Part shown: positions 47,311 through 58,416 of the stretch, in pieces | Layout: every line of letters starts with the position of its first letter | Position numbering within the stretch: position 1 is the first letter of the stretch | NCBI GenBank assembly: GCA_902635895.1 | Contig: CACPPV010000004.1 | Coordinates: forward strand, 1 to 64,000 | Length of the DNA stretch: 64,000 nucleotides | Direction: 5' to 3' | Source: an uncultured Bacteroidota bacterium | Lineage (GTDB): Bacteria > Bacteroidota > Bacteroidia > Flavobacteriales > Flavobacteriaceae | The notes under the pieces: generated by a model | What the model saw: the letters and a program-made list of their open reading frames with translations, nothing else | Database searches by the model: none | Told to the model about the DNA's origin: nothing | Translations under genes and position numbers: made by a program

Positions 47311-48564
47311 TTACCATCTGCTTGTTCTTTGTGAATCAAGCTTTATGTATATTGAGAAAAGTAAAACAAAAGCCATCAAACTTGATCCTCCATAACTCAA
47401 AAAAGGTAATGGAATACCAATAGTTGGAACCAATCCAATAACCATTCCAATGTTTATAAAAAAGTGTGTAAAAATTATCGTAACAGTTGAATAAGAATAT
47501 ATTTTACTAAATAAATTTCTTTGTAATTCTGCTCTTTTAGAAATCCTAAGCATCAGAAATGTAAATAGAATTATTATTGAAGATGCGCCAAGAAATCCCC
47601 ATTCTTCTCCAACTGTTGAAAAAATATAATCTGTGTGCTGTTCAGGGACAAAATTTCCTCTTGTTTGAGATCCTTTTAAAAACCCTTCTCCAAACATACC
47701 TCCTGATGCAAAAGCTATTCTGGACTGATTAGTATTGTATCCAGAACCCCTATAATCTTCTTCTAATCCCATTACAATATTAAATCTATCTCTGTGTCTC
47801 TGTTCAAAAACATTGTTAAATATAAAGTCGACAGAATAAATAAATACAGAAAAAACTGTTGTGTAAACTAATATTTTTTTTATGTAGTATGACTTTTTTT
47901 TAAGAAAATATAACAGTAATAATGTTAAAAAGGTTAGAAAAATCATAACATAATTTGGTGATAATAAAATGGTTGCAAAGAATAAAACTATAAATCCAAT
48001 AAAAAAGTTCATGTAAATCGAGGGCAGGCCTATTTTATAAAAAACTAAAAAAAAACTAAGAAAAATAATTATTGTTCCTGGGTCTGGTTGAAGTATTATT
48101 AAAATAATAGGAATTAAAATAATTAGAAAAGAATAAAATTGAGTTTTTATAGTTTTGATATTTGAATTGATATCGCTTAAATATTTTGCTAATGCTAATG
48201 CTGTAAAAGGTTTTGCAAACTCACTTGGTTGTAAACTGAATCCGCCAAATTGATACCAAGCAAGAGCACCATTTATTTCGCTTCCAAATAAAAACAAACC
48301 AATCAGAGAAATAATAGATAGAAGGTATAATATACTGGCATATTTTGTAAAAAAACTGTAAGGAAGAATTTGAACGAATAAAAAAATAAAAATTGAAGCA
48401 ATCGCAAAAAATAACTGCTTTGAAAAAGAATTCATTGTAAATATTGAATCTAGTAAATAAGCTTGAGAAGATGAGTAGATATTACCAAGACCGAGCATTA
48501 CTAATACAAACAATATCATTACGCTTGTCCAATCAATTTTTCTAATATTTACATCGTTATTCAT
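47311..48564 (-). CDS. rodA: Rod shape-determining protein RodA (SEDS)
   Basis: GGFSLQPSEFAKPFTALALAKYL, PEQHTDYIFSTVGEEWGFLG, PLPFLSYGGSSLMAF. Confidence 0.93.
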   Translation of the reverse strand: MNNDVNIRKIDWTSVMILFVLVMLGLGNIYSSSQAYLLDSIFTMNSFSKQLFFAIASIFIFLFVQILPYSFFTKYASILYLLSIISLIGLFLFGSEINGALAWYQFGGFSLQPSEFAKPFTALALAKYLSDINSNIKTIKTQFYSFLIILIPIILIILQPDPGTIIIFLSFFLVFYKIGLPSIYMNFFIGFIVLFFATILLSPNYVMIFLTFLTLLLLYFLKKKSYYIKKILVYTTVFSVFIYSVDFIFNNVFEQRHRDRFNIVMGLEEDYRGSGYNTNQSRIAFASGGMFGEGFLKGSQTRGNFVPEQHTDYIFSTVGEEWGFLGASSIIILFTFLMLRISKRAELQRNLFSKIYSYSTVTIIFTHFFINIGMVIGLVPTIGIPLPFLSYGGSSLMAFVLLFSIYIKLDSQRTSRW

Positions 48565-50425
48565 TGATTTTAAAGTTTGTTTTAGTGTAGGGCTTTAAAT
48601 ATTCATTAATTAAATTTCCACTTAATATGTACTTTTCAAGGTATTTTCTTTCAACTTTTTTGTTCAAGTATTTTTCCATCATTAAACTTGCTATAGGTGC
48701 AGCCCATCTTGTTCCCCAATATCCATTTTCAATAAAAACAGCAATTGCAATTTCAGGATTATCTTTTGGTGCAAATCCGATAAAGATAGAGTGATCAGTT
48801 AGTTGTTTACGGACGCCATTAATTTTAATAAAATTTTCAGCAGTACCAGTCTTACCTACAATTTTAATATCTTTTATTTTTGAGTTTTGAGCAGTTCCTT
48901 TTTCAATTACGTCGTACATTCCTTCAATAATATTTTCAAAATGTTTTTTATTTATTGAGGAATATTTTTTTTGTCGATATTTTAATTTAATTGAGTCGTT
49001 AGTGATTGTTTTTACAAAATGAGGTGTCTTGTACCATCCACGATTTGCAATAGTAGCTGCAATATTTCCAAGCTGAATTGGGGTTGTTAGAATTTCCCCT
49101 TGACCAATTCCATTGGAAATAGTTGTAACAGCTCTCCATCTGTTATTTGGATACCATCTATCATAATATTTTGAATCTGGAATTAATCCAGGTTGACCTA
49201 AAGGGTGGTCATATCCTAAGTAATTGCCAAGTCCAAATGTTTTGACATGTTCATTCCATTTATTCATTCCAGTTTTTGAATCATCAAATTTTTCTAAAGT
49301 ATTTTTATATATAGTGGCAAAATAAGTATTGCACGATGTATAAATTGCAGAATTTAAATCATTGATTGTACCTGGTTTACAATGACATTTCATAAATCTA
49401 TTTTTTGAATAAAAATGCCCTTCATTACAAGCAATTTTAGTTTGAGGACTAATTACATTTTCTTCAAGAGCTATTAGTCCATTTATTAATTTAAATGTAG
49501 ATCCAGGTGGGTACATTCCCTGTAAGCCTCTGTCAAATAATGGTTTTCCAATAGTGTCATTTTTTAATTTGATATAATTTTTAGATCTGTCTCTGCCTAT
49601 TAAAAGATTTGGATCAAAATTTGGAGCATTAATCAAAGATAAAATTTCACCACTTTCAGGTTCAATTGCAATTATACTTCCAAATTTATTTATCATTAAT
49701 GAATCTCCATAGACTTGTAAATCAGAATCAATTGTAAGGTTAATGTTTTTAGCTTTTTGAAATAGTGTGTCGTAAATTCCCTCCTTGTATGGGCCTGTTA
49801 TTCTATTGAAATTGTCTTTTTGAAAATAGCTAACTCCTTTTATTCCTCTTAATTTATTTTCATAAGATTTTTCTATGCCTTGTCTTCCAATTAACTCTCC
49901 AGATTCGTAATAGCTATTGTCCCTAACCTCATAATCATTTACTTCGCTTATGTATCCTAATATGTTTGATGCAGAATTTAAAATGTAATTTCTATTTGAT
50001 TTTTTCCTAACAGAAAACCCTTTATATTTCCATAATTTCTCTTGAATTACTGCATAATCTTTTTTTGATATTTGAGATAAAAAAACAGATGGTTTTATTG
50101 TTGAATAATTTTTTGCTTTTTTAATTTTTTCTATTAAAACCTTTTTATCAATTTTTAAAATTTTACAAAATTCAAGAGTGTCTGTTAATTTGATTTCAGA
50201 TGGGACTATCATTAAATCATAAAATGGTTCATTACCTACTATTAATTTATTATTTCTGTCAAAAATGTAGCCTCTTTCAGGGTAGTTGTATACTTTTTCA
50301 ACAGAATTTTTATTTGAAAGTTTTACATCATCAATATTGATTATTTGCACCCAAAAAAGACGTATGATGAAAATTAATGATGATAATATGATTAAAAATG
50401 GTAATAATTTATTTTTCATTTTCAA
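48557..50425 (-). CDS. mrdA: Penicillin-binding protein 2
   Basis: YPERGYIFDRNNKLIVGN; GMYPPGSTFKLING (SxxK); KTGTAEN. Confidence 0.93.
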   Translation of the reverse strand: MKMKNKLLPFLIILSSLIFIIRLFWVQIINIDDVKLSNKNSVEKVYNYPERGYIFDRNNKLIVGNEPFYDLMIVPSEIKLTDTLEFCKILKIDKKVLIEKIKKAKNYSTIKPSVFLSQISKKDYAVIQEKLWKYKGFSVRKKSNRNYILNSASNILGYISEVNDYEVRDNSYYESGELIGRQGIEKSYENKLRGIKGVSYFQKDNFNRITGPYKEGIYDTLFQKAKNINLTIDSDLQVYGDSLMINKFGSIIAIEPESGEILSLINAPNFDPNLLIGRDRSKNYIKLKNDTIGKPLFDRGLQGMYPPGSTFKLINGLIALEENVISPQTKIACNEGHFYSKNRFMKCHCKPGTINDLNSAIYTSCNTYFATIYKNTLEKFDDSKTGMNKWNEHVKTFGLGNYLGYDHPLGQPGLIPDSKYYDRWYPNNRWRAVTTISNGIGQGEILTTPIQLGNIAATIANRGWYKTPHFVKTITNDSIKLKYRQKKYSSINKKHFENIIEGMYDVIEKGTAQNSKIKDIKIVGKTGTAENFIKINGVRKQLTDHSIFIGFAPKDNPEIAIAVFIENGYWGTRWAAPIASLMMEKYLNKKVERKYLEKYILSGNLINEYLKPYTKTNFKINE

Positions 50426-50930
50426 TCATAATATAAATTAGAGTTACACAAAAAATTAGAGAAAGTATAGAATTAATAAAGGTTTTGTATAAAACAAGCA
50501 AAGTCAAATCAAAACTGAAGGCTTCAAAAGAAAACATGGTAAAATGGTGAATAAATACAATTGTGTACAAATAAAGTATTTGTTGATAGAAAGTTGATTC
50601 TGAAACATAATCTTTTAAAATTTTAACGCCATGTGGATCGTAAAACGAACCAAAAACAAAATTCAAAACGTAAGGTCTAACAAATGCCGCAGTAATGCAC
50701 GCACCAGCATTAATACCTAAAGAATTTGTAAATAAATCTAAACAAAATCCAAAGCAAAAACTTATAATTAAAAATGTTACTCTATTGATTTTTATTGGAA
50801 ATGTTAATATAAAAACAAGTGCAATGAAGGGATCGAATGATCCAAATAAATCAAATCTATTAAACAATAAGCCTTGTAATAGAACCAAAAATATAAATCT
50901 TCTTATTATTAAAAAATAAACACTAATCAT
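50409..50930 (-). CDS. mreD: Rod shape-determining protein MreD
   Basis: TM protein between mreC and mrdA; FCFGFCLDLFTNSLGINAGACITAAFVRPYVL. Confidence 0.85.
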   Translation of the reverse strand: MISVYFLIIRRFIFLVLLQGLLFNRFDLFGSFDPFIALVFILTFPIKINRVTFLIISFCFGFCLDLFTNSLGINAGACITAAFVRPYVLNFVFGSFYDPHGVKILKDYVSESTFYQQILYLYTIVFIHHFTMFSFEAFSFDLTLLVLYKTFINSILSLIFCVTLIYIMIENEK

Positions 50931-51774
50931 TTTTTTGAATTTTTTTAAACTCTTTTTTGTTTAAACTTTCAATAACGTAAACATGTTTTAGAGTATTCAT
51001 GTCCGTATGTAATTTTATTTCAATGTCAAAGTAGTTTTCTCTAGAGTCAATTTCTACAGATCTATTATTTTTTCTATTAGTAGAAGCATTTTTAAACTTA
51101 TCAATTTTGGAAATAACACCAATATTTATGTTCTCAGGAAAAATCAAAGACATTCCTCCAGTAACTATTGAATCACCAACTTTAATGTTTGCTGTCTCTG
51201 GAATATCTGTTAGCTTAACATAGCTTGTATCCAAACCATTCCATTGTAAAGTGCCAAAATGATTAGTTCTTTTAATTTTTGCATTAATTTTTGAATCAAT
51301 ATTTAAGATGGACATTAAATAAGAATAATTATTTGTTGTGTTAGTAATTATTCCAACAACTCCATTATTACTAATCACTCCCATTTCTTCTTTTAATCCG
51401 TCTTTATTTCCTTTATTAATTACCAAATTATTTTTAAATGATGATAAGTTATTCGAAATAATTTTTGCGTCTTGATAAGAAAAGTTAGCATTTGAAATTG
51501 AATCAATAAAAGGTTTATTTTTTATTGATTCGAGTTCATTTTTCAGAATTAAGTTTTCGGCTATAAGTTTTTTATTGGTATTTTTTAAATCAAAAAAATC
51601 ATAAAAAAGGATGAATCTTTCAGTTGTAAAATTTGAAATATTATTTGCTAGAAGTATAATTTTAGATTTATGAAAATAATTAGAATTTATTGTAAGAATA
51701 ATTGAAAAGAATAATAAAATAAAATATACTACAACATCTTTTTTTCTAATTATGAAATCAATGATTTGTTGCAT
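50923..51774 (-). CDS. mreC: Rod shape-determining protein MreC
   Basis: NLVINKGNKDGLKEEMGVISNNGVVGII; VKVGDSIVTGGMSLIFPENINIGVI. Confidence 0.9.
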   Translation of the reverse strand: MQQIIDFIIRKKDVVVYFILLFFSIILTINSNYFHKSKIILLANNISNFTTERFILFYDFFDLKNTNKKLIAENLILKNELESIKNKPFIDSISNANFSYQDAKIISNNLSSFKNNLVINKGNKDGLKEEMGVISNNGVVGIITNTTNNYSYLMSILNIDSKINAKIKRTNHFGTLQWNGLDTSYVKLTDIPETANIKVGDSIVTGGMSLIFPENINIGVISKIDKFKNASTNRKNNRSVEIDSRENYFDIEIKLHTDMNTLKHVYVIESLNKKEFKKIQKND

Positions 51775-51781
51775 AACAAGT

Positions 51782-52810
51782 CTATTTCACTAAAACACTT
51801 TTGTATCTTTCTATGTTTTTAAGTGTAATTCCAGTTCCTCTAACAACAGCTCTAAGTGGATCTTCTGCAATAAAGACTGGAAGGTCTGTTTTTTTGGACA
51901 ATCTTTTATCTAAACCCCTTAGCATTGACCCTCCACCCGCTAAGTAAATACCAGTATTATATATATCAGCAGCTAATTCAGGAGGGGTCTGAGATAATGT
52001 TTCCATAACAGAATCTTCTATTCTGATAATTGATTTATCGAGTGCCTTGGCTATTTCTCTATAGGAAATTAAAGCTTCTTTTGGTTTACCAGTTAGTAAA
52101 TCTCTTCCTTGGACTGAGATGTCGTCAGGTGGACTTTCTAATTCTTCTGATGCTGATCCAATTGTAATTTTTATTTTTTCAGCAGTTCTTTCACCAATGA
52201 AAAGATTGTGTTGTGTTCTCATGTAATAAATTATGTCACCAGTAAAAACATCCCCAGCTACTTTTACAGATTTGTCACAAACAATCCCAGATAATGCAAT
52301 AACGGCTATTTCAGTTGTCCCACCTCCAATATCAACAATCATATTACCTTTTGGTTGCATAATATCCACACCAATTCCAATAGCAGCAGCCATTGGTTCA
52401 TGAATCAAATAAACTTCTTTACCATTAACTCTTTCTGCAGATTCTCTCACAGCACGCATTTCAACTTCTGTGATACCTGAAGGAATACAAATAACCATTT
52501 TTAAAGCAGGAGTAAAAAATCTTTTTTTAAGTGATGGTATGCTACTTATTAAAGTGCTTATCATTTGTTCTGAGGCATTAAAATCTGCAATTACACCGTC
52601 TTTTAGGGGTCTAATGGTTTTAATGTTTTCATGAGTTTTTCCTTGCATTAAGCTTGCTTCACTTCCAACAGCAATTATTTTTTCTGTTTTTTTATCAATT
52701 GCAACAATTGACGGACTGTCTACAACAACTTTGTCATTGTGAATTATTAAGGTATTAGCAGTACCCAGATCAATTGCTATAGATTCAGTCCAAAAATCAA
52801 AAAATGCCAT
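51782..52810 (-). CDS. mreB: Rod shape-determining protein MreB
   Basis: IDLGTANTLI, EPMAAAIGIG, GNMIVDIGGGTTEIAVIAL, LAGGGSMLRGLD. Confidence 0.95.
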   Translation of the reverse strand: MAFFDFWTESIAIDLGTANTLIIHNDKVVVDSPSIVAIDKKTEKIIAVGSEASLMQGKTHENIKTIRPLKDGVIADFNASEQMISTLISSIPSLKKRFFTPALKMVICIPSGITEVEMRAVRESAERVNGKEVYLIHEPMAAAIGIGVDIMQPKGNMIVDIGGGTTEIAVIALSGIVCDKSVKVAGDVFTGDIIYYMRTQHNLFIGERTAEKIKITIGSASEELESPPDDISVQGRDLLTGKPKEALISYREIAKALDKSIIRIEDSVMETLSQTPPELAADIYNTGIYLAGGGSMLRGLDKRLSKKTDLPVFIAEDPLRAVVRGTGITLKNIERYKSVLVK

Positions 52811-52841
52811 AATTTCTAATGTATATCACAAGTTAATAAAA

Positions 52842-54359
52842 TTAATGTTTAAAATGACGAATACCTGTCAAAACCATGGAAATATTGTTCCGGTTACAGT
52901 ATTCAATTGATAAATTATCTTTAATAGAACCTCCAGGTTGAATAACTGAGGAAATGCCATGTTTATGAGCAATCTCAACGCAATCCGGAAATGGAAAAAA
53001 AGCATCACTAGCCATCACTGAACCGTTCAAATCAAATTTGAAGTTATTTGATTTTTCAATAGCTTGTTTTAAAGCATCTACTCTTGAAGTTTGTCCTGTT
53101 CCTGAGCTTATGAGTTGTAGGTTTTTAGCTAGGACTATTGTGTTTGATTTGGTGTGTTTACAAATTTTAGATGCAAAAACTAAATCGTCTAATTCTAATT
53201 TACTTGGAGATTTTGAAGTACAGGTTTTAAAATTAGACTTAGAGTCTGTAATGTTATCTTTATCTTGTTTTAATATTCCATTCAAACATGTCCTGATTTG
53301 ATCATCACTTGATCTAAATTTTTTAAGTTCTAAAATTATTCTATTCTTTTTAGATTTTAACAATTCAATAGCGGAATTTTCAAATACAGGAGCAATCACA
53401 ACCTCACAAAATAGTTTATTAATTTCTTCAGCAGTTTGAATGTCTATTTTATTATTTGAAATTAAAACCCCTCCAAATGCTGATATTGGATCCCCAGCTA
53501 AAGCATCTTTATATGCTTCACTAAGAGAATTTCTGGTTGCCAAGCCGCATGCGTTATTATGTTTTAGTATAGCAAAAGTCGGTTTCTCATCAATAAATTC
53601 TGACATTAAATTAACAGCTGAGTCTATATCTAAAAGATTGTTATATGAAAGTTCTTTACCATTAAGCTGGTTAAACATTTCATCAAAATCGCCATAGAAA
53701 GTACCTCTTTGGTGGGGATTTTCACCATATCTTAATGCTTTCCCACTCATAAAACTTTTTTTGAAAACATCATTATCGTTATTGAAATAGTTAAATATAG
53801 CTGTATCGTAGTGAGAAGAAATATTAAAGGCGTTAGATGCAAATTTTTTTCTAGTTTCTAAATTTGTTTCTCCATTATACTTGTTTAAAATATTTAAAAA
53901 GTTAGAATAGTCATTTTTTGTTGAAATGCAAACAACGTCTTTAAAATTTTTTGCAGCGGCTCTAATTAATGAGATGCCTCCTATATCAATTTTTTCAATG
54001 ATATTTTGTTCACTTTCACCAGATTCGACAGTTTTTTCGAATGGATATAAATCAACGATAACTAAATCAATATTAGGAATATCGTAGTTTTTTAAATCAT
54101 TTACATCATCTAAATTTTCACTTCTATTTAAAATACCTCCAAAAACTTTTGGATGAAGAGTTTTAACTCTTCCACCTAGTATGGAAGGATAACCTGTAAT
54201 ATCTTCAACTTTAATAACAGGAACACCTAATTTTTTTAAATAATTTTCTGTACCACCTGTTGAGTATATTTTAATATTTAAATCGTGAAGTTTTTTTGCT
54301 ATTGGTTCTAATCCATTCTTGTCAAAAACGGATATTAAAGCAGACTTTATTTTAAGCAT
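52842..54359 (-). CDS. purH: Bifunctional AICAR formyltransferase/IMP cyclohydrolase
   Basis: ALISVFDKNGLEPIA, STGGTENYL, GGRVKTLHPKVFGGIL, LRYGENPHQRGTFY. Confidence 0.95.
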   Translation of the reverse strand: MLKIKSALISVFDKNGLEPIAKKLHDLNIKIYSTGGTENYLKKLGVPVIKVEDITGYPSILGGRVKTLHPKVFGGILNRSENLDDVNDLKNYDIPNIDLVIVDLYPFEKTVESGESEQNIIEKIDIGGISLIRAAAKNFKDVVCISTKNDYSNFLNILNKYNGETNLETRKKFASNAFNISSHYDTAIFNYFNNDNDVFKKSFMSGKALRYGENPHQRGTFYGDFDEMFNQLNGKELSYNNLLDIDSAVNLMSEFIDEKPTFAILKHNNACGLATRNSLSEAYKDALAGDPISAFGGVLISNNKIDIQTAEEINKLFCEVVIAPVFENSAIELLKSKKNRIILELKKFRSSDDQIRTCLNGILKQDKDNITDSKSNFKTCTSKSPSKLELDDLVFASKICKHTKSNTIVLAKNLQLISSGTGQTSRVDALKQAIEKSNNFKFDLNGSVMASDAFFPFPDCVEIAHKHGISSVIQPGGSIKDNLSIEYCNRNNISMVLTGIRHFKH

Positions 54360-54431
54360 ATTTTTTGGGGAAAAAGTGTACTATAAATGTAGTTTATTTT
54401 TGAAAAAAAAATTAAAATAAATAAGGAATTT

Positions 54432-54872
54432 TTAAATTTTTTTTGAGATTAAACTATTTATTTTTTTTAAAAAGTTTAAATCATCATTATTGAATCTATC
54501 GATAGTATTAGAATCAATATCAATTTGACCAATATTTTTATCGTTAACAAAAATGGGAACAACAATTTCTGATTTGACGTTGATATTACATGAGAGATAA
54601 TTGTCTTCCTCATTGACGTCTTTAACTATAATTGGTTGATTGCTTTCAGCAGTTTGTCCACATATACCTTTTCCAAAAGGAATAACGGTATGGTCAGTTT
54701 TTAGTCCTGAGTAAGTTTTTAAAACTAATTTATCTTTACTATGAAAATAAAAACCAACCCAATCGTATCCATTTATATTTTTTTGAAGATAATCACAAAC
54801 GAATTTGAGTGAATTCTCTAAAGAGAGTTTTTTTATGGACTTTTCGATAAAATTATATTGGTTTTGATACAT
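54432..54872 (-). CDS. GAF-domain protein, free methionine-R-sulfoxide reductase-like
   Basis: YDWVGFYF, IPFGKGICGQTAE, KSEIVVPIFVNDKNIGQIDIDS. Confidence 0.75.
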   Translation of the reverse strand: MYQNQYNFIEKSIKKLSLENSLKFVCDYLQKNINGYDWVGFYFHSKDKLVLKTYSGLKTDHTVIPFGKGICGQTAESNQPIIVKDVNEEDNYLSCNINVKSEIVVPIFVNDKNIGQIDIDSNTIDRFNNDDLNFLKKINSLISKKI

Positions 54873-54875
54873 AAT

Positions 54876-54903
54876 AAAAAAAAACTGCCCCTTAGGGCAG
54901 TTT
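54876..54903 (-). terminator. groESL terminator
   Basis: Minus strand AAACTGCCC TAAG GGGCAGTTT followed by T tract. Confidence 0.85.
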
Positions 54904-54913
54904 GTATTGAAAT

Positions 54914-56560
<1,647 letters not shown>

Positions 56561-56567
56561 TTAAAAG

Positions 56568-56846
56568 TTAAACTATTGCAAGAATGTCCGATTCTCGCAT
56601 TATTAAATAATCTTTTCCGTCAAGTTTTAGTTCTGTTCCACTATATTTTCCATAAAGCACAGTGTTTCCTACCTTAACTGTAACTGGATTTTCTTTTGTT
56701 CCAGGTCCAACCGCAACAATATTACCTTTTTGTGGTTTTTCTTTTGCAGTATCAGGAATAATAATACCCGATGCTGTTTTAGTTTCTGCTTCAAGAGGCT
56801 CAACAAGAACTCTATCAGCTAGGGGTTTAATATTTAATTTACTCAT
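56568..56846 (-). CDS. groS: Co-chaperonin GroES
   Basis: [44 protein letters not shown]. Confidence 0.98.
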   Translation of the reverse strand: MSKLNIKPLADRVLVEPLEAETKTASGIIIPDTAKEKPQKGNIVAVGPGTKENPVTVKVGNTVLYGKYSGTELKLDGKDYLIMRESDILAIV

Positions 56847-56868
56847 AGTTATATTTTTATATAATATT

Positions 56869-56885
56869 TACAGTTTCCATGCCAA
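56869..56885 (-). promoter_or_regulatory. Candidate sigma54-like -24/-12 element upstream of groES
   Basis: Minus strand TTGGCATGGAAACTGTA: TTGGCA -24 box and GG-N10-GT (canonical GG-N10-GC). Confidence 0.35.
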
Positions 56886-56927
56886 ATAAAAATTTGTGAC
56901 ATATTTTCTTTTTAATGTTGTAATCAG

Positions 56928-56940
56928 TGACAGGCTGACA
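56928..56940 (-). promoter_or_regulatory. Direct repeat TGTCA-GCC-TGTCA upstream of groES
   Basis: Minus-strand TGTCAGCCTGTCA; same TGTCA-N3-TGTCA pattern at 61115-61127. Confidence 0.5.
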
Positions 56941-56949
56941 CAAATTAAG

Positions 56950-57288
56950 TTATTCTTGAACAGGTATTTCTAAGGGAATATTCTCAGGTATTGTTTCAGG
57001 AATGGTTTCTTCAATACTATTGGAATCTAAAAGCTTAGATTCAGAATTTGTATTCCCAGTATCTAGAGTTATGTTAGATAGTAAAATTAATATTAGCAGA
57101 AGTGATGCTAAAACCCAAGTACTTTTGTCTAGAAAGTCAGTGGTTTTTTTTACTCCACCAATCTGTTGAGAATCTCCTCCAAATGATGAAGATAATCCAC
57201 CACCTTTTGGGTTTTGAACCATTATAACCAAAACTAGCAAGAAACACACAATTAATATTAAAGCAAGGAAAATAGAAAAGCTACTCAT
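56950..57288 (-). CDS. secG: Preprotein translocase subunit SecG
   Basis: LLVLVIMVQNPKGGGLSSSFGG...QIGGVKKTTDFLDKSTW; start at internal Met rather than 57336. Confidence 0.9.
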   Translation of the reverse strand: MSSFSIFLALILIVCFLLVLVIMVQNPKGGGLSSSFGGDSQQIGGVKKTTDFLDKSTWVLASLLLILILLSNITLDTGNTNSESKLLDSNSIEETIPETIPENIPLEIPVQE

Positions 57289-57298
57289 GTCAATTATT

Positions 57299-57901
57299 TT
57301 AAATTTTGTTTTTAATAGTTTTAATTTGGTCTGCAAATAAACTGATTTTTTCTGGATATTTCAAACTCAAAACTTCATATGCTTTAATAGCTTCATGATA
57401 TTTTTTTTGATCAAAGTATGTTTTGGCTAAAGTTTCAGTCATGTATTCTTTTTTTTCGGGACTAAAATTTTCTGAAAAATCTTTGTTATAATTTTCGTTA
57501 TTTGAGATTATTCTGTGGTCTGAATTTAAAAAATTTTCTATTATTGAATCTTGATTGTTTTTTAAAATATCAGATTTATCAGAGACTTTAAGCCAATTTA
57601 AAAATGAATTTTTAGATTTATTTAAAGAAAACATTTTATTTTCTTCACTAATTGTAATATTGTCGAGTTCAATTATTTCATAAAGGGTAGTTCTGTTTGA
57701 TGATTGAATAGCAGTTTTTTTTAAGGCCTTTTTGAACCTAATGTTTTTAAATTTTTTTAATCCAATTAGTTCAATCACTCTCGCTGTTTGAAAAAAAGGA
57801 TATTTTTTTACTATTTTTTTTAATGAAATACTTTGATCCAAACTAATTTTTTTTGGATTCATTACTAAAGTATTAAACAATTCTTTACTGATCTCTACCA
57901 T
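57299..57901 (-). CDS. Hypothetical TPR-like protein between lptE and secG
   Basis: LAKTYFDQKKYHEAIKAYEVLSLKYPEKISLFADQI. Confidence 0.65.
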   Translation of the reverse strand: MVEISKELFNTLVMNPKKISLDQSISLKKIVKKYPFFQTARVIELIGLKKFKNIRFKKALKKTAIQSSNRTTLYEIIELDNITISEENKMFSLNKSKNSFLNWLKVSDKSDILKNNQDSIIENFLNSDHRIISNNENYNKDFSENFSPEKKEYMTETLAKTYFDQKKYHEAIKAYEVLSLKYPEKISLFADQIKTIKNKI

Positions 57902-58416
57902 TTTGCTAGTGATGCGTTAAAAATATCTTGAGTTATTCTTTCAAAAATTATGTCATGTGCCTCTGATTTTACATTCAATAATTGAACCTCTGCAGGATAA
58001 TCGTAATAGAATGTAAATCTTCTTTCAAAATTATCTTCCTCTTTTTTAAAGTTAGAGAACCTAACATTAATTCCAACAGTCAATCGATTTTGTGAGGCCT
58101 GTAAATTTGATGTAGCAGTCATTGGACTTACTCTATATTCCGTAATTTCTCCTTCATACAACAAGTCTCCATCGGAATTGACTAATTGTAAATTAGTTTG
58201 GTTTTGTAATATATCTTGAAGAGCTATTGTAAAATCTCTATCTAATCCAGGTTCAAAAATAGATCCCATGGAATTGCCGGCTTGATTTTCAAAGAAATTA
58301 ACCTGAAAAGTTTCGGTTCCTTCGGGGATAGAGGCACCTGTAAATGAATAATTACCACAACCATAAAAAATTGCAGATATAATAAATAAAGCAATGAATT
58401 TACAATTCGATGTCAT
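57895..58416 (-). CDS. lptE: LptE-like LPS assembly lipoprotein
   Basis: Lipobox IFYGCGNYSFTGASIP; EYRVSPMTATSNLQASQNRLTVGINVRF. Confidence 0.8.
   Translation of the reverse strand: MTSNCKFIALFIISAIFYGCGNYSFTGASIPEGTETFQVNFFENQAGNSMGSIFEPGLDRDFTIALQDILQNQTNLQLVNSDGDLLYEGEITEYRVSPMTATSNLQASQNRLTVGINVRFSNFKKEEDNFERRFTFYYDYPAEVQLLNVKSEAHDIIFERITQDIFNASLAKW

Noticed and set aside
56847-56949. CIRCE/HrcA-type operator upstream of groES
   Set aside because: No TTAGCACTC-N9-GAGTGCTAA inverted repeat; only the TGTCA direct repeat is present.
57289-57336. Upstream extension of secG
   Set aside because: It overlaps the upstream gene; the internal Met at 57288 gives the normal hydrophobic SecG N-terminus.
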